Under the pieces are notes generated by a model. It did not search any database. It was given only the letters and a program-made list of their open reading frames with translations, and was not told the DNA's origin. DNA of 64,000 nucleotides, taken from the NCBI GenBank assembly GCA_047495785.1, contig JBLDXI010000019.1, forward strand, positions 1,240,001-1,304,000, in the 5' to 3' direction. The position numbers and the translations under genes were made by a program. This document shows positions 44,976 to 58,214 of the stretch, in pieces. Within the stretch, counting starts at the first letter, position 1, and each line of letters begins with the position of its first letter. The stretch comes from Lepidodermella squamata. Its lineage: Eukaryota; Gastrotricha.

Positions 44976-44983
44976 TTTATATA
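44976..44983 (-). promoter_or_regulatory. TATA box of the cystine-knot gene
   Basis: TATATAAA on the minus strand, 77 bp upstream of the ATG, leaving about 50 nt of leader if transcription starts 30 nt downstream. It is one of few well-placed TATA boxes in this window and fits a regulated, tissue-specific gene. Confidence 0.6.
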
Positions 44984-46713
44984 GGGCCCATGTGTGATTG
45001 ATTTGGCTACTCTCCACGGGTCATTTGAAATTTTAAACCGAATTGACGTGGAAATGCGCGACTATAAACAACTCTGAATCATCGGAAAATCTAATCAAGA
45101 CATTTCCAAGCATAAAGAGCAGACAGGTTCAATTTTCTTAATGAACGTGAATAGCATCTATTTATTTTGCGATTATTATATCATGTCGCTTTAAAAGCTA
45201 AAATGTGCCAAGAATTTCGATCCGCATTGTCAGCGAAGGGCTAGGGGCGATAGAGTCGTCGAAAGAAAAAACAGCGGAAAGCGCTGTCGATCATGGCATG
45301 TCGCATGGGGAAAGGCAGGCGCGTGACGGAGAAGAAAACAGAAGCGGGGAAGAAAATATGATGAATGCAAAGCTTTTTATTCGGTATACCCATCATCGAC
45401 TGCTGCATATTTGACAAGCTAGAGATGGGGAGTTGACGCCCTATGATCCTATACTTCATTCAGAAGCGTTCATTCCTCTAGGGCGGCACTATTATCAGCT
45501 GGACGCATAATAATAACCGAAGAAAAACGATGTGCAAATGGCAAATTGATTGATTTTTTCCATGCGACTGCAGAGTTATTTTATTATTAGAACGACATTT
45601 CCTCGCCAGCAGTTCCCTTGTTTTGGTACAAATAATTGGTTTGTTTGTGTACGCTAATGCGAAAACGTCTCCCATATTTCGGACGACGATACAAGAAAAA
45701 AGCTAAAACGGCCAAAAGCGTAGGCGGCAAGATACCGCCTACAAATCGCGTGCTCATGCGCTTTCGCCTTCGCGCCGTGGTGTCAAATTCGACTGTAATA
45801 TGCGAGACGCAGCTCGTAGTAACTTAATAGCGAATAGCAATAACCTCCTTTGCCGCCAGATCCACACAAGAACCAACAACCGAACGTACTATAATTGCTA
45901 TGAAAGGGACCCCGCGTGAAATCGTGGAATTCCAGCTTGGATATGTAAAATTTTCCCACGTCTAGCGCATCATAAGCAGCTGAAGGCTTCTAAATGAAAT
46001 TAGCGGGCTACTGTACACGTTCGCGACGATAAAGAATTTTATTGCTTTCATCAGTTGCCACCGTGAATTACGCGCTTGTCCGTCGATGAGCATTCGCAAA
46101 TTTTGTCGGATTATTATCGATATAAGATATACTTATAATGCATGTAAGAGTAGACTGACCATCTTGACCGAATTATAGAAGCAATCAATATTTGATCCGA
46201 ACGAGAAATACCGCTGATCCACGATTGAACGCCGCATATCACATATATGATGTGCGGAAATGAGACACCCACGTTCGATTCATAATTCCCATATTGGAAA
46301 ATATAGCTTTTCGCTCTGGTTCCGAATGTCCCCCATCTCCCACCTGCGTTTCTCGATTACAAAATAATTAGGCTAAAATGCAGATCGCATTGACTGAGAT
46401 GGCAGGACGATAGTCCCAGGCGAGAAAGTCTCATTACTCAAACCTTTTGCAATCACTTTCAAGTGCTATCCATACTGGGCCGGTTGAGCAAATATACAAG
46501 TGCGAATAAAAAAGACCGCGATTACTATTTACCATGAAATTTTTATTTGTGAATCAACATCTGTTTCGAATATTATTCAAAATTGGAAATATACGGTTTG
46601 CATGAAATAAAAATCAATTAATTGATTCATCACAAAATAAGTTCTTCGGATAATTCACTAAAATTAGCGGACCGAAGCATTTAGCCTCAGTCCTCAAAAC
46701 ACAAATAATGAGA
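44984..46713. other. Gap between the cystine-knot gene and the AK9 3' end
   Basis: About 1.7 kb with no supportable gene; ORFs at 45205-45414, 45241-45459 (minus) and 45636-45827 have no recognisable features. It contains a small perfect hairpin at 45720-45742 (GTAGGCGG and CCGCCTAC around a 7-nt loop). No RNA gene was recognised. Confidence 0.45.
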
Positions 46714-49700
46714 TCAGTAAACTGGCGGAGTGTCTTTCAAAGAGAAAAACTTTTCCATTTGCGAGTCAAAGTCTTTTGGATAACGCAGAGATGGCTCTTT
46801 GAAGTTGATGGTCACGTGTTTAGCTAAACTTTCGGTTAACGAACAAGCGCGATCAAATTCATCCAACAACCGCTTGTATTTTTGCCTCGAGTAATGAGTC
46901 GCGGGCAAATTGGGATTGAATGCCTTTAGATGTAGCGCAACGTAGAGCGTTGCGGAACGAGACGGAGTAGCAAATGGTAGCTTAGGCTTTCGGCAACCAG
47001 CGGCCGTAAGTGCCTTGACTAGCGCATTCGCTGTCGTTTGCTCAAGGTAGCCCAGGGCTGGTAAGGCATCCAACGGTAGCGGCTCTTTTGGCGGTGGCAA
47101 CTTATGGGGCAAGGCCAAGTCAGCGTACATTACTGGTGTCCTAGCGAGAGAAAAATAATAATGAATTCAAAAGTTTAACAAATTTCAAGTTTCCAACTTA
47201 CTTCATGAATTTCTTCAATTCCTCCTCCCCGGCAAAAAGGTACAATTTATTGTTGTAGCCAACCGCAAACTGCTTGCTGCCTGTCACTAAAGCTTCGTAA
47301 CGCAATTTTCCGTCTTTGAACGTTACAGCACAGTAACCACCCATCGCTAACGGCAAGTTAGACTGGGCGTCAACTTTCAGCCTCTGAGGCAACAAGTGAG
47401 GCGGTGGTAGCGAGTTAGGCGCCAGAGGTGGAATGTAATGGTCCGGATTTTCCAAAAATGCCTCGAGGTTCTCCTTCGAAGCGCAGCGATAGTAGAACCC
47501 GGCGTACTCCGCAGAATTGACCATCGCCAAATCATCCGCGCAATTCATCAACTCGCCACGGGCTAGCGCCACAGGGCAGTAGTGGCCAAATTCTGATAGT
47601 TTATCGGACAACTCAGCTGGGCGGATGCATAGTCCGAAAATAGGCGCGGCTTTGCCAACTAGAGCTCGCGATAAATACCGTTGAACAGCCATTATCGACT
47701 CACGAACTGATTGCAAACTGCGCTCCCAAATCGCCCATCTATTCGCGAACCCGTCGATGCAACTGAATGAGCCTGGGTGCTGGACCTCGTACCACTGCTT
47801 TATCAGTGGCATTTGTTGGCGGTGAGCCGCCAGCTTCAGGGCGAGAATTTGAGCGGAGTCATGGAGGACTAAGGTCCTGTCACGCGATGTTCGATCACGC
47901 AGGCCTCGCGTCATGACCTCCTCACTAGATACAAACAGCTCGATCATGCGGAAAGGCGTGATTCGAGCCGCAGTTAGCAGCTCAGCCTGAACCCGAGTAG
48001 TCGGCCATCCGTCCAAGACTAGAATTTATATAAAATCATAATATAGGGCTAAAAAAATTAGCAAAATAATACCATATCCCCGAGTTCGGCAACCAGTTTG
48101 GCCGAGAATTGAAGCCTCGATTGCGGCCACTACCAATTCATCAGGAACCGTTTTGCCAATGCGAAGGAAAGATTCAATGTTTCTAGCCAGTTCAGTGTCC
48201 GGCTCGTTCGCTATCAGCCATCTCATAGCCTCACCAGCCGATAATCTAATAACGTTAAGTTTTTCCGCAAATCTTTTTGCTAGGGTGGTTTTTCCTGATT
48301 TTGGCGGCCCAACGATAGCCAAACGGATCGGGACAACAGGTGGTGGGTCTTGAACTTTGTCCGCCACGTATTTAAGCGGCTCGTGCTGAAACTGTTTCCG
48401 CGCATCCGCCGACGAGAAGAAATAGATGTAGGAGCGATATACTGCTGGGTAAATAGTCGCAGGAGGGTCCCATATCGGCGGAATGCATTCGCCCTCAGCC
48501 AACTTGACCGGGCACCATCTGCCAAATCGGCTAAGCCGCTTGTAGCCGGTTGCCAATAATTTTTCTGCAACTTCTGGCTTCACATTGACTGGGCGCTCGA
48601 AAATACTAGGCCGCCATTCGATGAACTGGCGAAGCTTCTTCGACAAGGCGTACCGAACAATATGAGGCTTCCGAGCCGCATCGACCTCAATCGAAGGCAC
48701 CCTGATTTCCTGCAACACATCTCGAATCACCTCTTGGGAAGTTTTTTCGGCTTCGCAAAATTCTGCGATCTCAGCTTCAAGGCGGTCTTTGGCATCCGCT
48801 TCAGTCTCTTGCTCTTCTTCCTCTTCAGCTTCCTCTTCAGGGAATTCCTCAGCAAGCGCAGCATCAACTTCAGTGGCATCAATGATAGCGTAATCCTCTT
48901 CTTCTTCGGGTTGCTCCTCTTCTTCGGCTTCTTCCTCTTCCTCTTCATCATTTGCCAGCTTTCTAGCTTCACGTTCAGCTTTTTCCTGGGCTCGTTGAGC
49001 AGCTCGTTCAGCTAGAAGCTGTTCGCGACGCTTAGCCATCAAAATTAGCCGCTGTTTCTTCCTAGCCTCGGCCACAAGATTTTTCTGAACTTTTTGCTTC
49101 TCACGGCGCTTGAGCCAGGCATCCATACGTCCTGGTAGCAACCGCGATACAACGTCATTGGGGTTGACAGACAAGAAGACGACGCAATCTGGGTAGAGTC
49201 CACTGTCAGCCATCCAGCGCATTTCCGCCTCGGTCCTCGGAAAGCCTTCCATTATAAACCCAGATGACCTAAAACGAGCGTAATTACTAACATAATCGAG
49301 CAATTACCAGTTTCGAAACTAACTTGAACAAATCCTTGGTGAAAAAGTCGTTTAGGATGAATTCCAGAACATTGTTTGGCAGAGAGGTCGGGTCAGCCAT
49401 TTCAAGGTTATCTCTTATCGCTTGTTCGATTTCATTCAGCTGCGGTTCTTCCGGCTCGTTAGGGGCGCTACTTTCGTTCCCAGCGCTAGTTTCAGCCCCG
49501 GGTCGGGTTGTCGTTTCAGTATCGTCACCACGGCTTTCAGGTACTTCATTGCCATCCGAGCCAGCGGTCTCAGGAGCTCTCTGCAACTCGGTAATTATCT
49601 TGCTTACTTCGGTGTCTTTTTTAACAAGCTCATTCCATTCCTCCTATAAGACAAACGTACCAACAAGAAATTGATCAAATAATCTAAACACACCAAAGCC

Positions 49701-52700
49701 AATCAAACCTGATCTTTCTGCTCGGGGCCAACTCTTTTCCCAAGTTTCGCCAGCATGATTTCCTGCATTCGTTCGCGAAAATTGACGTAAAACACGTTGA
49801 GCTTTTGAGCCAGCTGGCGGCCCTGTAACGTCTTGCCACTGCCTTTTGGTCCAATCAAACACAACCGGAGTGGAGGCGGTTTTGGAGGTGAATTTTGGGG
49901 AACATAGCTCATCGGGTTAGCAAGGAACTTTTCTCGGGCTTCTTCGTTGGAGAAATAATACACCCTTTCGCGATATTTCGCTGCGATGTCTGGATTCCCG
50001 GGGGCAAGAATGTCCCGCTCAGCGAGTTGAACTGGGCAAAATTCAGCTGTTTCGCCGAAAAATCTTTTGCTTTCAGTAGTTCGCTCTTCCTCGCCTTCAG
50101 CTTCTTCTCCGCCCTCCTCTTCGTCCTCTTGATCGGCCTCTGCATCCACATCCTCCTCTTCCGCGTCAGCCGGACCGAATTCCCAGCCAACATATCGGAA
50201 CGGTGCCTCGAGCTGCTTGAACGCACCTTCAAGAAGCTGCTCTGGAGACGGGTGCGCTTCGATGTTAATGACGATAGGATCAGCGGCAAACGGCGAGGTG
50301 GGTGGAACAACTTGACGGAGCAAGGGAACAACATTTCCGTTCCAGTCGGATTCAATGTCACTCAGCTCTTTTCTAAAGGCTTCGATTTCAGCGTAATCCA
50401 CAATGATGTCTGGATTTTCAGCCGATTCTGTCACGAATTTTTCGAAGGCCACGAGATCAACATCAGATTCTTCGATTGGCGGAAGTTCTTCCAATTCTGG
50501 TATTGGCTCTACTAAGCCATCCATTCCATCGGCGCCGGCTTCCGGATTAGGGTTGCCAGCAGCAGCCGCTGCAAGCGCAGCCATTTCTTGCTGGCGCTGT
50601 ACGTCTTCCTCGTATTTCCGTCGCCTTTCGATCTCCAAAGCCGCTCGTCTAGCCTCAGCTTCCCGAGTAATACGCTGCCTGATTTGAGAGATAACGGTGC
50701 TGCGATTAGCCAAAAACCAGCGCTTAACCAATTCTTGGTAGCGATCGGTTCCATCTTTCAAGTAAACAATGTGATCTGGGAAAGTATCGCTGGAGCCAAG
50801 TTCTTGCCATTGATCTTTAGAATGCGGGAATCCGTCTAATATCCAGCCTCCCGCCGCTTTGAATCCAAGACGTGCCGAGCTCCTCTCTTCTGCGATCCGC
50901 ACAGCTTCCCGGCAAGTTTCAACCCAAGCCGAAGCGGGTAACGTTATTTCTCGTTTGCGGAAATCAGCCATTGTTTGGTTCACTAATGCAACCACTTCTG
51001 GATCTGTTTCGGAAACTGTGACCTCAGGCGCAGCATCTTCTTCAGTTTTTTCAGAATCAAGCGTCGTTGCCATGCCTTCTACGTTTTCTTCTGTTTCGCC
51101 AATAGGTTCTAATCCACCGAGTGGCTTCGAAGTTTCGACCTCTTCACCTGCCGCTCCAGCCTCCTCGGCGACGCGCCGAACCAAGGATGCGGCTTTTTTC
51201 TGCGCGAGAGCCTCCATTCGCATCGTGCGCACGCGATCGATTGCCGCTATTAAAGTCTGTGTTTGCATCTCAGCGTCAAGCCTAATTCGCTCTTCCTCGA
51301 GCTTCGGAGCCATCAGTTTCTTCACATCTATCACCAAGGCGCCGTAACGGCGAGCCAAAAGTTCAGCAAGCGTGGATTTTCCAGACATGCTCATTCCTGT
51401 TATGACGAATTTGCACGGTGGACGAGGATGAGGAGGAAGTAAGTAGGGCCTCGGATTGGCAATAAATTGGTTTGCGGCATCTAGACTCGACAGTACGTAA
51501 ATTTTATCCAAAAACTGAACTGAATGAACAGGTGGACTCTTGTAAAGCTCGCCACTTCGCAATTTAACGGGACAGGATAGAAGCCATTTGGACCGGCGCC
51601 AACGAAATCTTGGAGCGGGGCGTTTCCGCGAACTTAGCGAACGCAGTACTTCATCCGCATCTGCATCTTCAGCTATCGCTGCGCCTTCTTCTTCCTCTTC
51701 CTCCTCAGCCTCTTCTTCCATGCGGGCAATTTCTTCCTCCTCCCCTCCCTCTTCGGGTTGTTCGGCTTCCTCGTCCTCCACAGCAACATTTCTTTCGCGT
51801 CGAACTTTGAAAAACCTTTGTGGAACAACGGCAGGTGTGATCGGATGACAGCGCAGAAATAACAGCAGTTGGTTGAATACTGTAGGAGGCGCTTGATTTC
51901 CATCCAATTCCAAAACATGAGGCTGTTGATGACCTAAGACGAAAGATAAGATAACCGTTTAATCGAATAGATTTCATCATTGAGCTCCAACCTGCAACAA
52001 AATCCTCAACAGCTTGCAAGGCATTTTCTCTGAACATTCTTATCAGAAGTTGAACATTCTGCTCGAGGTCTTCTGGCCGAGAAACGAGGCGTTTTACTAT
52101 TTCAGGTGGAACGGGGGGAAACTCCATTTTCGCCGCCTGCGAAGAAAGTCATCGAATAATGGAATAAACTTTTACTATTACTTACAGCTTCACGGGGATC
52201 CTCTTGTGCTTCCTCTTCTTCAACTTCTTCGTCTTCTTCCTCCCCATCCTTCTTCTCGACTTCAGGCTGAAAAAAATGCAGCCGGCGCATTTGGAAAAAT
52301 CGTTGATAATCCAAAAATTACCTTATCCGGTGGTGGCGGAGGATCGTAAGCACGCTTCACGTAAAGCGCACCAGAGATTGGATCAGTCTTTTGAGTCACG
52401 CGTCTTATAATCAAGTCAGAATCCGAAACCTAAAATGAGTGACCTTTCATACATGTGTTTAAATATTTAAAAAATTTACTCTAATGTATATGATGAAATG
52501 TGGAGGAATAGGTAACGAGTTGAAAAAGTTCAATTGTTCGACTGGTGATAAGTCGAGGCGATTGGTTGGAGTGGGAATATCGTCAAGGACATAACCTACA
52601 TATAGAGAGAATAGAAGTTATGATAAGGTGATCTCATGGATAGAAGGTCAGCTATTGACGACGTAGCAGAAAATTTTACCTCGGTGTGCCACCTCGGGAG

Positions 52701-53132
52701 ATCCTATTTTATTTTTAATCAATTCCATGACAGTTTCCTCGGTGATAGCATTGCCGCTGATTAGCGTTTCTTGGAGTTGCTTGCCCATGGGAGTCTTCTT
52801 CGTTATTTGTTCTTGAATAACAGACATCCCTGAAATGAAATAAAAAGTTGCTAAACAGAGTTTGAGAACGCGCAATTTGAATTATTACCATTAATTAGCT
52901 CCGCTTTCCAATGTTCAGCCAATTTCTTGGCAACAGTGGATTTCCCCGAGCCAGGTTTGCCGAGAACAATGAAGCTCACGGGAGTAGTTAATAAATATTT
53001 TACTTCCGCTTTGTCCTCATTGTACAAATCTGTCACAGCTGATTCAACCTCTTCGGTGAGCTGCTTCGCTTTCAAAGCTGTCTCATTATCAGAAATGTTA
53101 ACGCTGATACTTTGTGCCGACTTAGTCTCCAT
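46714..53132 (-). CDS. AK9: Adenylate kinase 9 (multi-domain nucleoside monophosphate kinase)
   Basis: Very large adenylate/nucleoside phosphate kinase with repeated AK domains, associated with cilia. About nine exons encode roughly 1,900 residues from METKSAQS to KDTPPVY, so the gene is complete. Four P-loops are visible: GKPGSGKST (near 52950), GMSMSGKST (near 51380), GPKGSGKT (near 49845) and GPPKSGKTT (near 48300). Between them are LID/NMP-like segments (GWILDGFPHS, GFIMEGFPRT), repeated CPVKL/CPVQL-(A)EG modules followed by YF-SS(A)D-A--F--NP (a recurrent AK9 element), and several highly acidic Glu-rich linkers (51690-51790, 50080-50170, 48790-48960). The C-terminal TLYVALHLKAFNP and QKYKRLLDEFD segment is characteristic of AK9. 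Exon borders in the Glu-rich linkers were not all fixed. Confidence 0.92.
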
Positions 53133-53798
53133 CTGTTAACAACTAAAAACATAAATGCATTTCAGACAGGTTATTGTTGAAAAGTGCTTCAGCAGCAGAA
53201 AACAAGTTCAGTTGCAAGGATAGATGTTGAGACATATAAATACGCGCAAAAAGTCGTGGTCTTTGATTTCCTGATATCTGATCTCTGACCAATTCTCTCA
53301 AAGCTAACGGTTATCACGCACTGACTTTCAATTTAGATTGAGATTGAAGCCGGAAGTCAAATGGATTTATTACCGGGTGGTCGAACCAGCTCCGGTCCGG
53401 TTCACCATTCTGCCGAATTATCAGCATACATGCATCCCGCATATAGAAGCCATTGCCTAGCAACTTTTAAAAATAAAAATGCTAAAATTGCTTTACTTAA
53501 TTTATTTTAAAATAATTTTATATAAATAATACTTTTACTGTGAAAAATTGGCGCTATATTCTTTGTCTTGGCCGCGCAATTGCTCCAGGTTGATCGAGTG
53601 CATAGTGAAACCTGTTTGGCAGTTATGAGTGCACTGCCAACTGTTATCCAAGCGTATAGCCTAGATATAACTGAACTATGGTTCTCTTATTTTTATAATC
53701 CAAGCCTTGATTCATGATTTTTTGTCCTTTAGTCATTTAACTTTGGTGTGATTTGAAGGCGGGCGCAGGCTATCGACGATGGCCCCCATTTGACGGGA
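53133..53798. other. Divergent promoter region of AK9 and Atos
   Basis: About 670 bp between divergent genes. A TATA-like acatataaata lies near 53232-53242 on the plus strand. A 52-codon ORF starts at 53360 (MDLLPGGRTSS) but ends in AT-rich sequence and has no support. A five-codon uORF (ATGGCCCCCATTTGA, near 53779) precedes the Atos start. Confidence 0.45.
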
Positions 53799-56398
53799 AT
53801 GCAAGCATCATGGGCGTCTTCGTTAGACGTCGTGAAGAGCGTCATACACAAAGTCACTCGATCAAGAGGGCAACATCGCGTTAACAATGCTCCACTATCG
53901 GTAGTGTTTCACATTTTCCGCCATACGATCTATTTTTTGCTCCCTTTTCCTTAGCTCCAAGCACAAGAGCACATTGCATCTCTGTGCCACAAAAGAGTTC
54001 CCGTTTGCCTCGATGTCTTCATTTCATGTGGTTGCCGCGCTGCTTCATATGAAATGTTTCACATATCGCCGCATAAAACGGATCAAGATGTTGTAAAGAA
54101 GGATGCCGAAAGTTTTCACGCGGAGAGATGGACTTGCACATTTACAAATCGAAGGTACTTTGTGTTCAATTATACATTATATTACCTATGTGTGGCATAT
54201 TTGTCGTTCAAGATTGGTCGATAACAGCACGAACAACTTTGACCTATTGTCAGTTATTGGAGAATCTATTCAGCGGTCTCAATTTTCATCTTGGCTGCAG
54301 TCGCGTCGAGGAAAGCAAAGCTATCATCTTCACTACCGGTAAGCATTACATATTATTATCATGGTCATTTGTCATTTATATAAATGTTTTCATATTAAAG
54401 TCTTGGGGCTCCTGATGAAGTATCAGACATGTCGACTACGGATGTCTCATTCGCTCAGGTCTTTCCTGTTGTTCATATTGATAGAACTTCGTGTCTTCAA
54501 ATTGCAATGGCCTCATTCTTTGACCCGAATTCACAGACTATCGCGTGAGTTGAGGCTTCTTTATGCTGAAATTGTTTTATATAAAGCAATCTTCTTAGAT
54601 GTAAGATGTGCAGTTTCTCTTTTGAGATCGAGCAGTTGCCTGTTCTTCATGATCATTATGAAGCTATTCACGATTCAGATCAGCATGAACTAATGCAAGG
54701 AATTAGTCCTCTTGAACATGAGGAGCCGTCACTCAGAACTAATCCGCTTGATTTTACTGCTGCGGCCATTATTAATGGAGCCTCTCGCAGCAGCAATAGC
54801 AGTAGTAGGTCAGAGTCACCAGCGATACCAGCCTATCCTTATTCACCTTTTGCCTTACCAATCATCCGAGATGGCTACTCTCAGCGGCGGCAAACACCTT
54901 TGCATGGTCATAAAGACTCAGCTATTCAGCTGAGACAACTGAATGAAGCCGAGATGAATTCATTTTTATCTGAAATGCGAGACTTTGATGATTCTCAAAT
55001 CGTTTTCATGCCAAGTCCGGTAACGCGGGGAAATGTTCTTTCAAATAACAAAACGGTGCATGAACCAGAGGTACGTATTGTGATCCCTAATGAACGCCTC
55101 GCCTAATAATAATTATTTTTGTGTAGAAAAAACTGCCCGATGCAAAAATAAACGCTCGCGAATCAACTTCCAAAGAGGTTCAGTGGGTCAGCGAAGTCCC
55201 GGTGCGAAGTCGCTGCCTTCCAATAAATCTTTCTCAGCATTCGACTGCCAACGAATCCAACAACTCCACTGGACGCTCTTCGGCTAACGCGCTTTCGTCG
55301 GCCAGATATTTCAATCCGGCCACTGGCTTACCTCTACACAGTAGTCCTGCCCCCCTGAAACGGGGTGGTGCTAGACATTTCAATTTTGATCCTCAACTTG
55401 ATTGTCCTAGAAGAATCAAATCAAGTGTTTCTAACACTGAATTTATAATCAATCGATCTGGAAAAGCTTCTGCAACATCAACCCCATCGTCACCTTTACT
55501 TGGTTCCTTCGAGGAGTCGCTTTTAAACGGTCGTATCATGCCGATTGGAGTAGTTGATGGATTTAAAGCTGAAGTTGCTGCTAGTGGAGCTTTTTGTGCT
55601 CCACACATCACCTTTCCAGTATCTGCTTATTTCTTTCAATTGGATGAGGCCGCGCATCCTTGGTCATCACCATATCTTGGTATTTTAAACCTTCGAAAGC
55701 TTGACGCGGGAAGTAATAAAGCACGGCGCTATTACATACCACCCAAAGGCACAGTTCAGGTAAGTATTGTTACATTTAATCTAGGATATTCTGACTGCCC
55801 TATTTGCCAGGTTACTTTGTTTAACCCGAATCGCACCGTTGTTAAGGTAGCTTGAAGCTGTTTTTAATGCGGCAAATTATAACTTATGTGTGTACAGATG
55901 TTCGTTGTCCTGTATGATTTGAGCGATATGCCGCCGAGTTGCACAAGCTTTATACGGCAAAGAACATTGTATATGCCCGTAAGCGGTCAAAGCAATTACT
56001 CGTCGGAGCAAATGTGCGCTGCGCCAAGCAACAGCGGTTAGTCAGTTTTATTCTTAACTCGATGCTATTTACATGTTTAAAGCTTGCGAGAGATGCAAAT
56101 TACGACATAATTATTAAAAGATAATTGAGTTGTCATTATAACTTATGATTTTGTTCCACTAACAGGGCCTGCGTCAAATTCAGCAGAACGGCTTGATAAC
56201 AGGCGAAGTCAATCGTACTTGCGTTATTTGATTCATCTTCGAGTTGCTACGTCTAGCCGTGGTCGGCTGTTTCTGCACTCAGACGCCAGATTGATTTTTG
56301 CATCGGATAGGTTCGAATTCGACTCCCGAGTAGCCGCTTACGAGATGCGCTCTTTTACGGAGGTACCATGCAATCCTAAATTTTCTCCGCGAAAATGA
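53799..56398 (+). CDS. ATOS: Atos homologue (FAM214/atossa family)
   Basis: Transcriptional regulator family named for Drosophila atossa. Nine exons (53799-53900, 53955-54154, 54213-54338, 54401-54544, 54599-55070, 55127-55759, 55811-55846, 55898-56036, 56166-56398) keep phase throughout and give 694 residues. N-terminal region: KRVPVCLDVFISCGC, then ERWTCTFTNR and SQFSSWLQSRRGK, then AQVFPV, all counterparts of the conserved FAM214 N-terminus. A low-complexity linker leads to the conserved C-terminal block: GSFEESLLNGRIMPIG, YFNP-type strand, YIPPKGTVQVTLFNPN, VVLYDLSDMPP and RQRTLYMP, then YLIHLRVATSSRGRLFLHSDARLIF and EMRSFTEVPCNPKFSPRK at the very end. Shorter than human FAM214A because the middle linker is reduced. 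The start is inferred from phase; an additional 5' exon is possible. Confidence 0.88.
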
Positions 56399-58206
56399 GG
56401 GACGAATTGAACTAATTTATATAAATATCTCTGTATTTTCACTTGTTTATATTGGGTTGTTGGTATCACGAGTAATATATGAGTTGGTCCTTATCTTCAT
56501 GCGTGTTACTGGTCCGTCTTGTGGCCCAGATTCCATGTTCTGAAGTGTTTAATTTCTCTTACCATGTTTCTACGTCTTTCTGCTAATTGTTGATTTCACT
56601 CGCTGCGTACGAAATGAGATACCACAAGAAAGCACTGGTAATTCTTTTCCAATTGGCTATCAAAATGATCCGCACGAGGCATTATTGTCTGAGCCGTAAA
56701 ATTGCAAGCTCCTAATGGACCATCAAAGAGGATAGCCTGAGATTGGCTCGAAATATCTCTAGTAGTCAGAAGAAAGAACCTTGAAAACTTCATCTCCATC
56801 ATCTGGTTGCCCTGTAACCCTTGTGCATTTTTAGCAACTTCATTTTTCCTCACGGTCAAGTGAAATTTTGAAAAATTTGATAGCTGCTTCTCAAAACATT
56901 ATTTTCTATCGCTTTTCACACGAATGTATTATATATCATAAAAAAAATATATCAATATGTATGCTAAATAAATAACTATAATGTCAGAGCTGAACAGAAG
57001 ATGGCAAAGTTTTGAGCTGTTGTTGATATGAGTGAAATTTCATTTGTTCATTGCGCCTATCTTTTCACCTCGATGATTGTTCCATCTCAGCGCAGTCTGC
57101 TATCAGTTGACTAGTGCTTGAATGATAGGCGGAAGGACCATTTTGAACAAGTCACCGAGAAAATGCCTTTTCGTTTCCAATTGAAGTATTTTGCCGAAAG
57201 CTTCTGCTATTTAGAGTTTGCCGTGTGCTTAATACTTATCAATGGATAATAAAGGCAGCATTGTTGACGTGATTTTCCGATTTAAATTAGCGTGTAACCC
57301 ATGGTCACAATGGCCATATGAATTTGTCGAGTAAGCATCCTTTATTGGTAACGAAGAGAAGTGAATCCAAAGTTCGAATTTGTTATAAAATGATTCCTCT
57401 CAGCTCTAAATATTTATTCATACCTAGCTAACATTGTCAAAGTTATTAGACAGGTAGAAACATGTTTTATTGAAAAACAAACTGAGACAGATAGAATCAA
57501 ACTGTTTGCCCTACGGCACACAATATTTGAGAACTCTAAGAGCTATATTATAGATACACATAGTTGTTTTCATAATTCATAATTCTAACCTACTCGCAAC
57601 TGAAAATCCTGCGTAGCACGGATGGCAGCTGGTTAGAAAGTTGCGCGGACAAATGTTGCAGTCATAGCATCAAATAGCCACCATTCGATTTCGAACTGTT
57701 ATTGCTGGACATGAAAGTTGACCGAAACAATAGAGGGGCATATTAAACGTGTAAATCGATCGGTTGCATTATGCCACTTGCGCATAGCAATTTGAAATAG
57801 CGCACAAAATGTACAACAACAGGAAGTGTTAGGTACCTCTTCGTTTGTTCCTCGTCACCGATTCAATCGGCAAGACGTCAGCAGTCAGAAAATAATAAGA
57901 AAGTAAAAGCAGATAGCTGATTCCACCGGACATGGCGTAAATCAATGTGAAAATGATAGCAAATAAGCCAGGTCCCACCGCAAATCATAGTATTGACTAT
58001 TGACTAACGGTGCCACTAACGACTCAATGTTATAACCTCGAATCAGCCTTAAGGTTAGAGGTAAAAGCGCCGATGAATGAAACCAGACGACTCAGGCAGG
58101 GCACACTGACTTGGACAGGGAGACTTTAGGCAGGGAGCTGGCAGGGACTCAAACTAATTCTGCTGTCTGCTTGAGCAGAAGTTTGACCTTGTCTATAGGC
58201 TTTTAG
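56399..58206. other. Gap between Atos and the retroelement
   Basis: About 1.8 kb of AT-rich DNA. An 87-codon minus ORF at 56596-56859 has no recognised features. Near 58085-58165 a GCAGGG-type motif recurs (ggcagggca, ggacagggag, ggcagggagc, ggcagggac) within 80 bp. No gene is supported. Confidence 0.45.
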
Positions 58207-58214
58207 CTTTTAAA
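58207..58214. repeat. Displaced left copy of an 8-bp target duplication
   Basis: CTTTTAAA here is identical to CTTTTAAA at 60340-60347, immediately right of the hAT-like element. It fits the hAT (Ac-type) target consensus nTnnnnAn. The LINE fragment lies between this copy and the left TIR. Confidence 0.45.

Noticed and set aside
54128-54415. Reading of Atos in the frame MDLHIYKSKVLCVQLY
   Set aside because: It looked vaguely similar to the FAM214 N-terminus, but the frame with an intron 54155-54212 gives ERWTC...NR joined to RLVDN and SQFSSWLQ, matching the family better and in phase.
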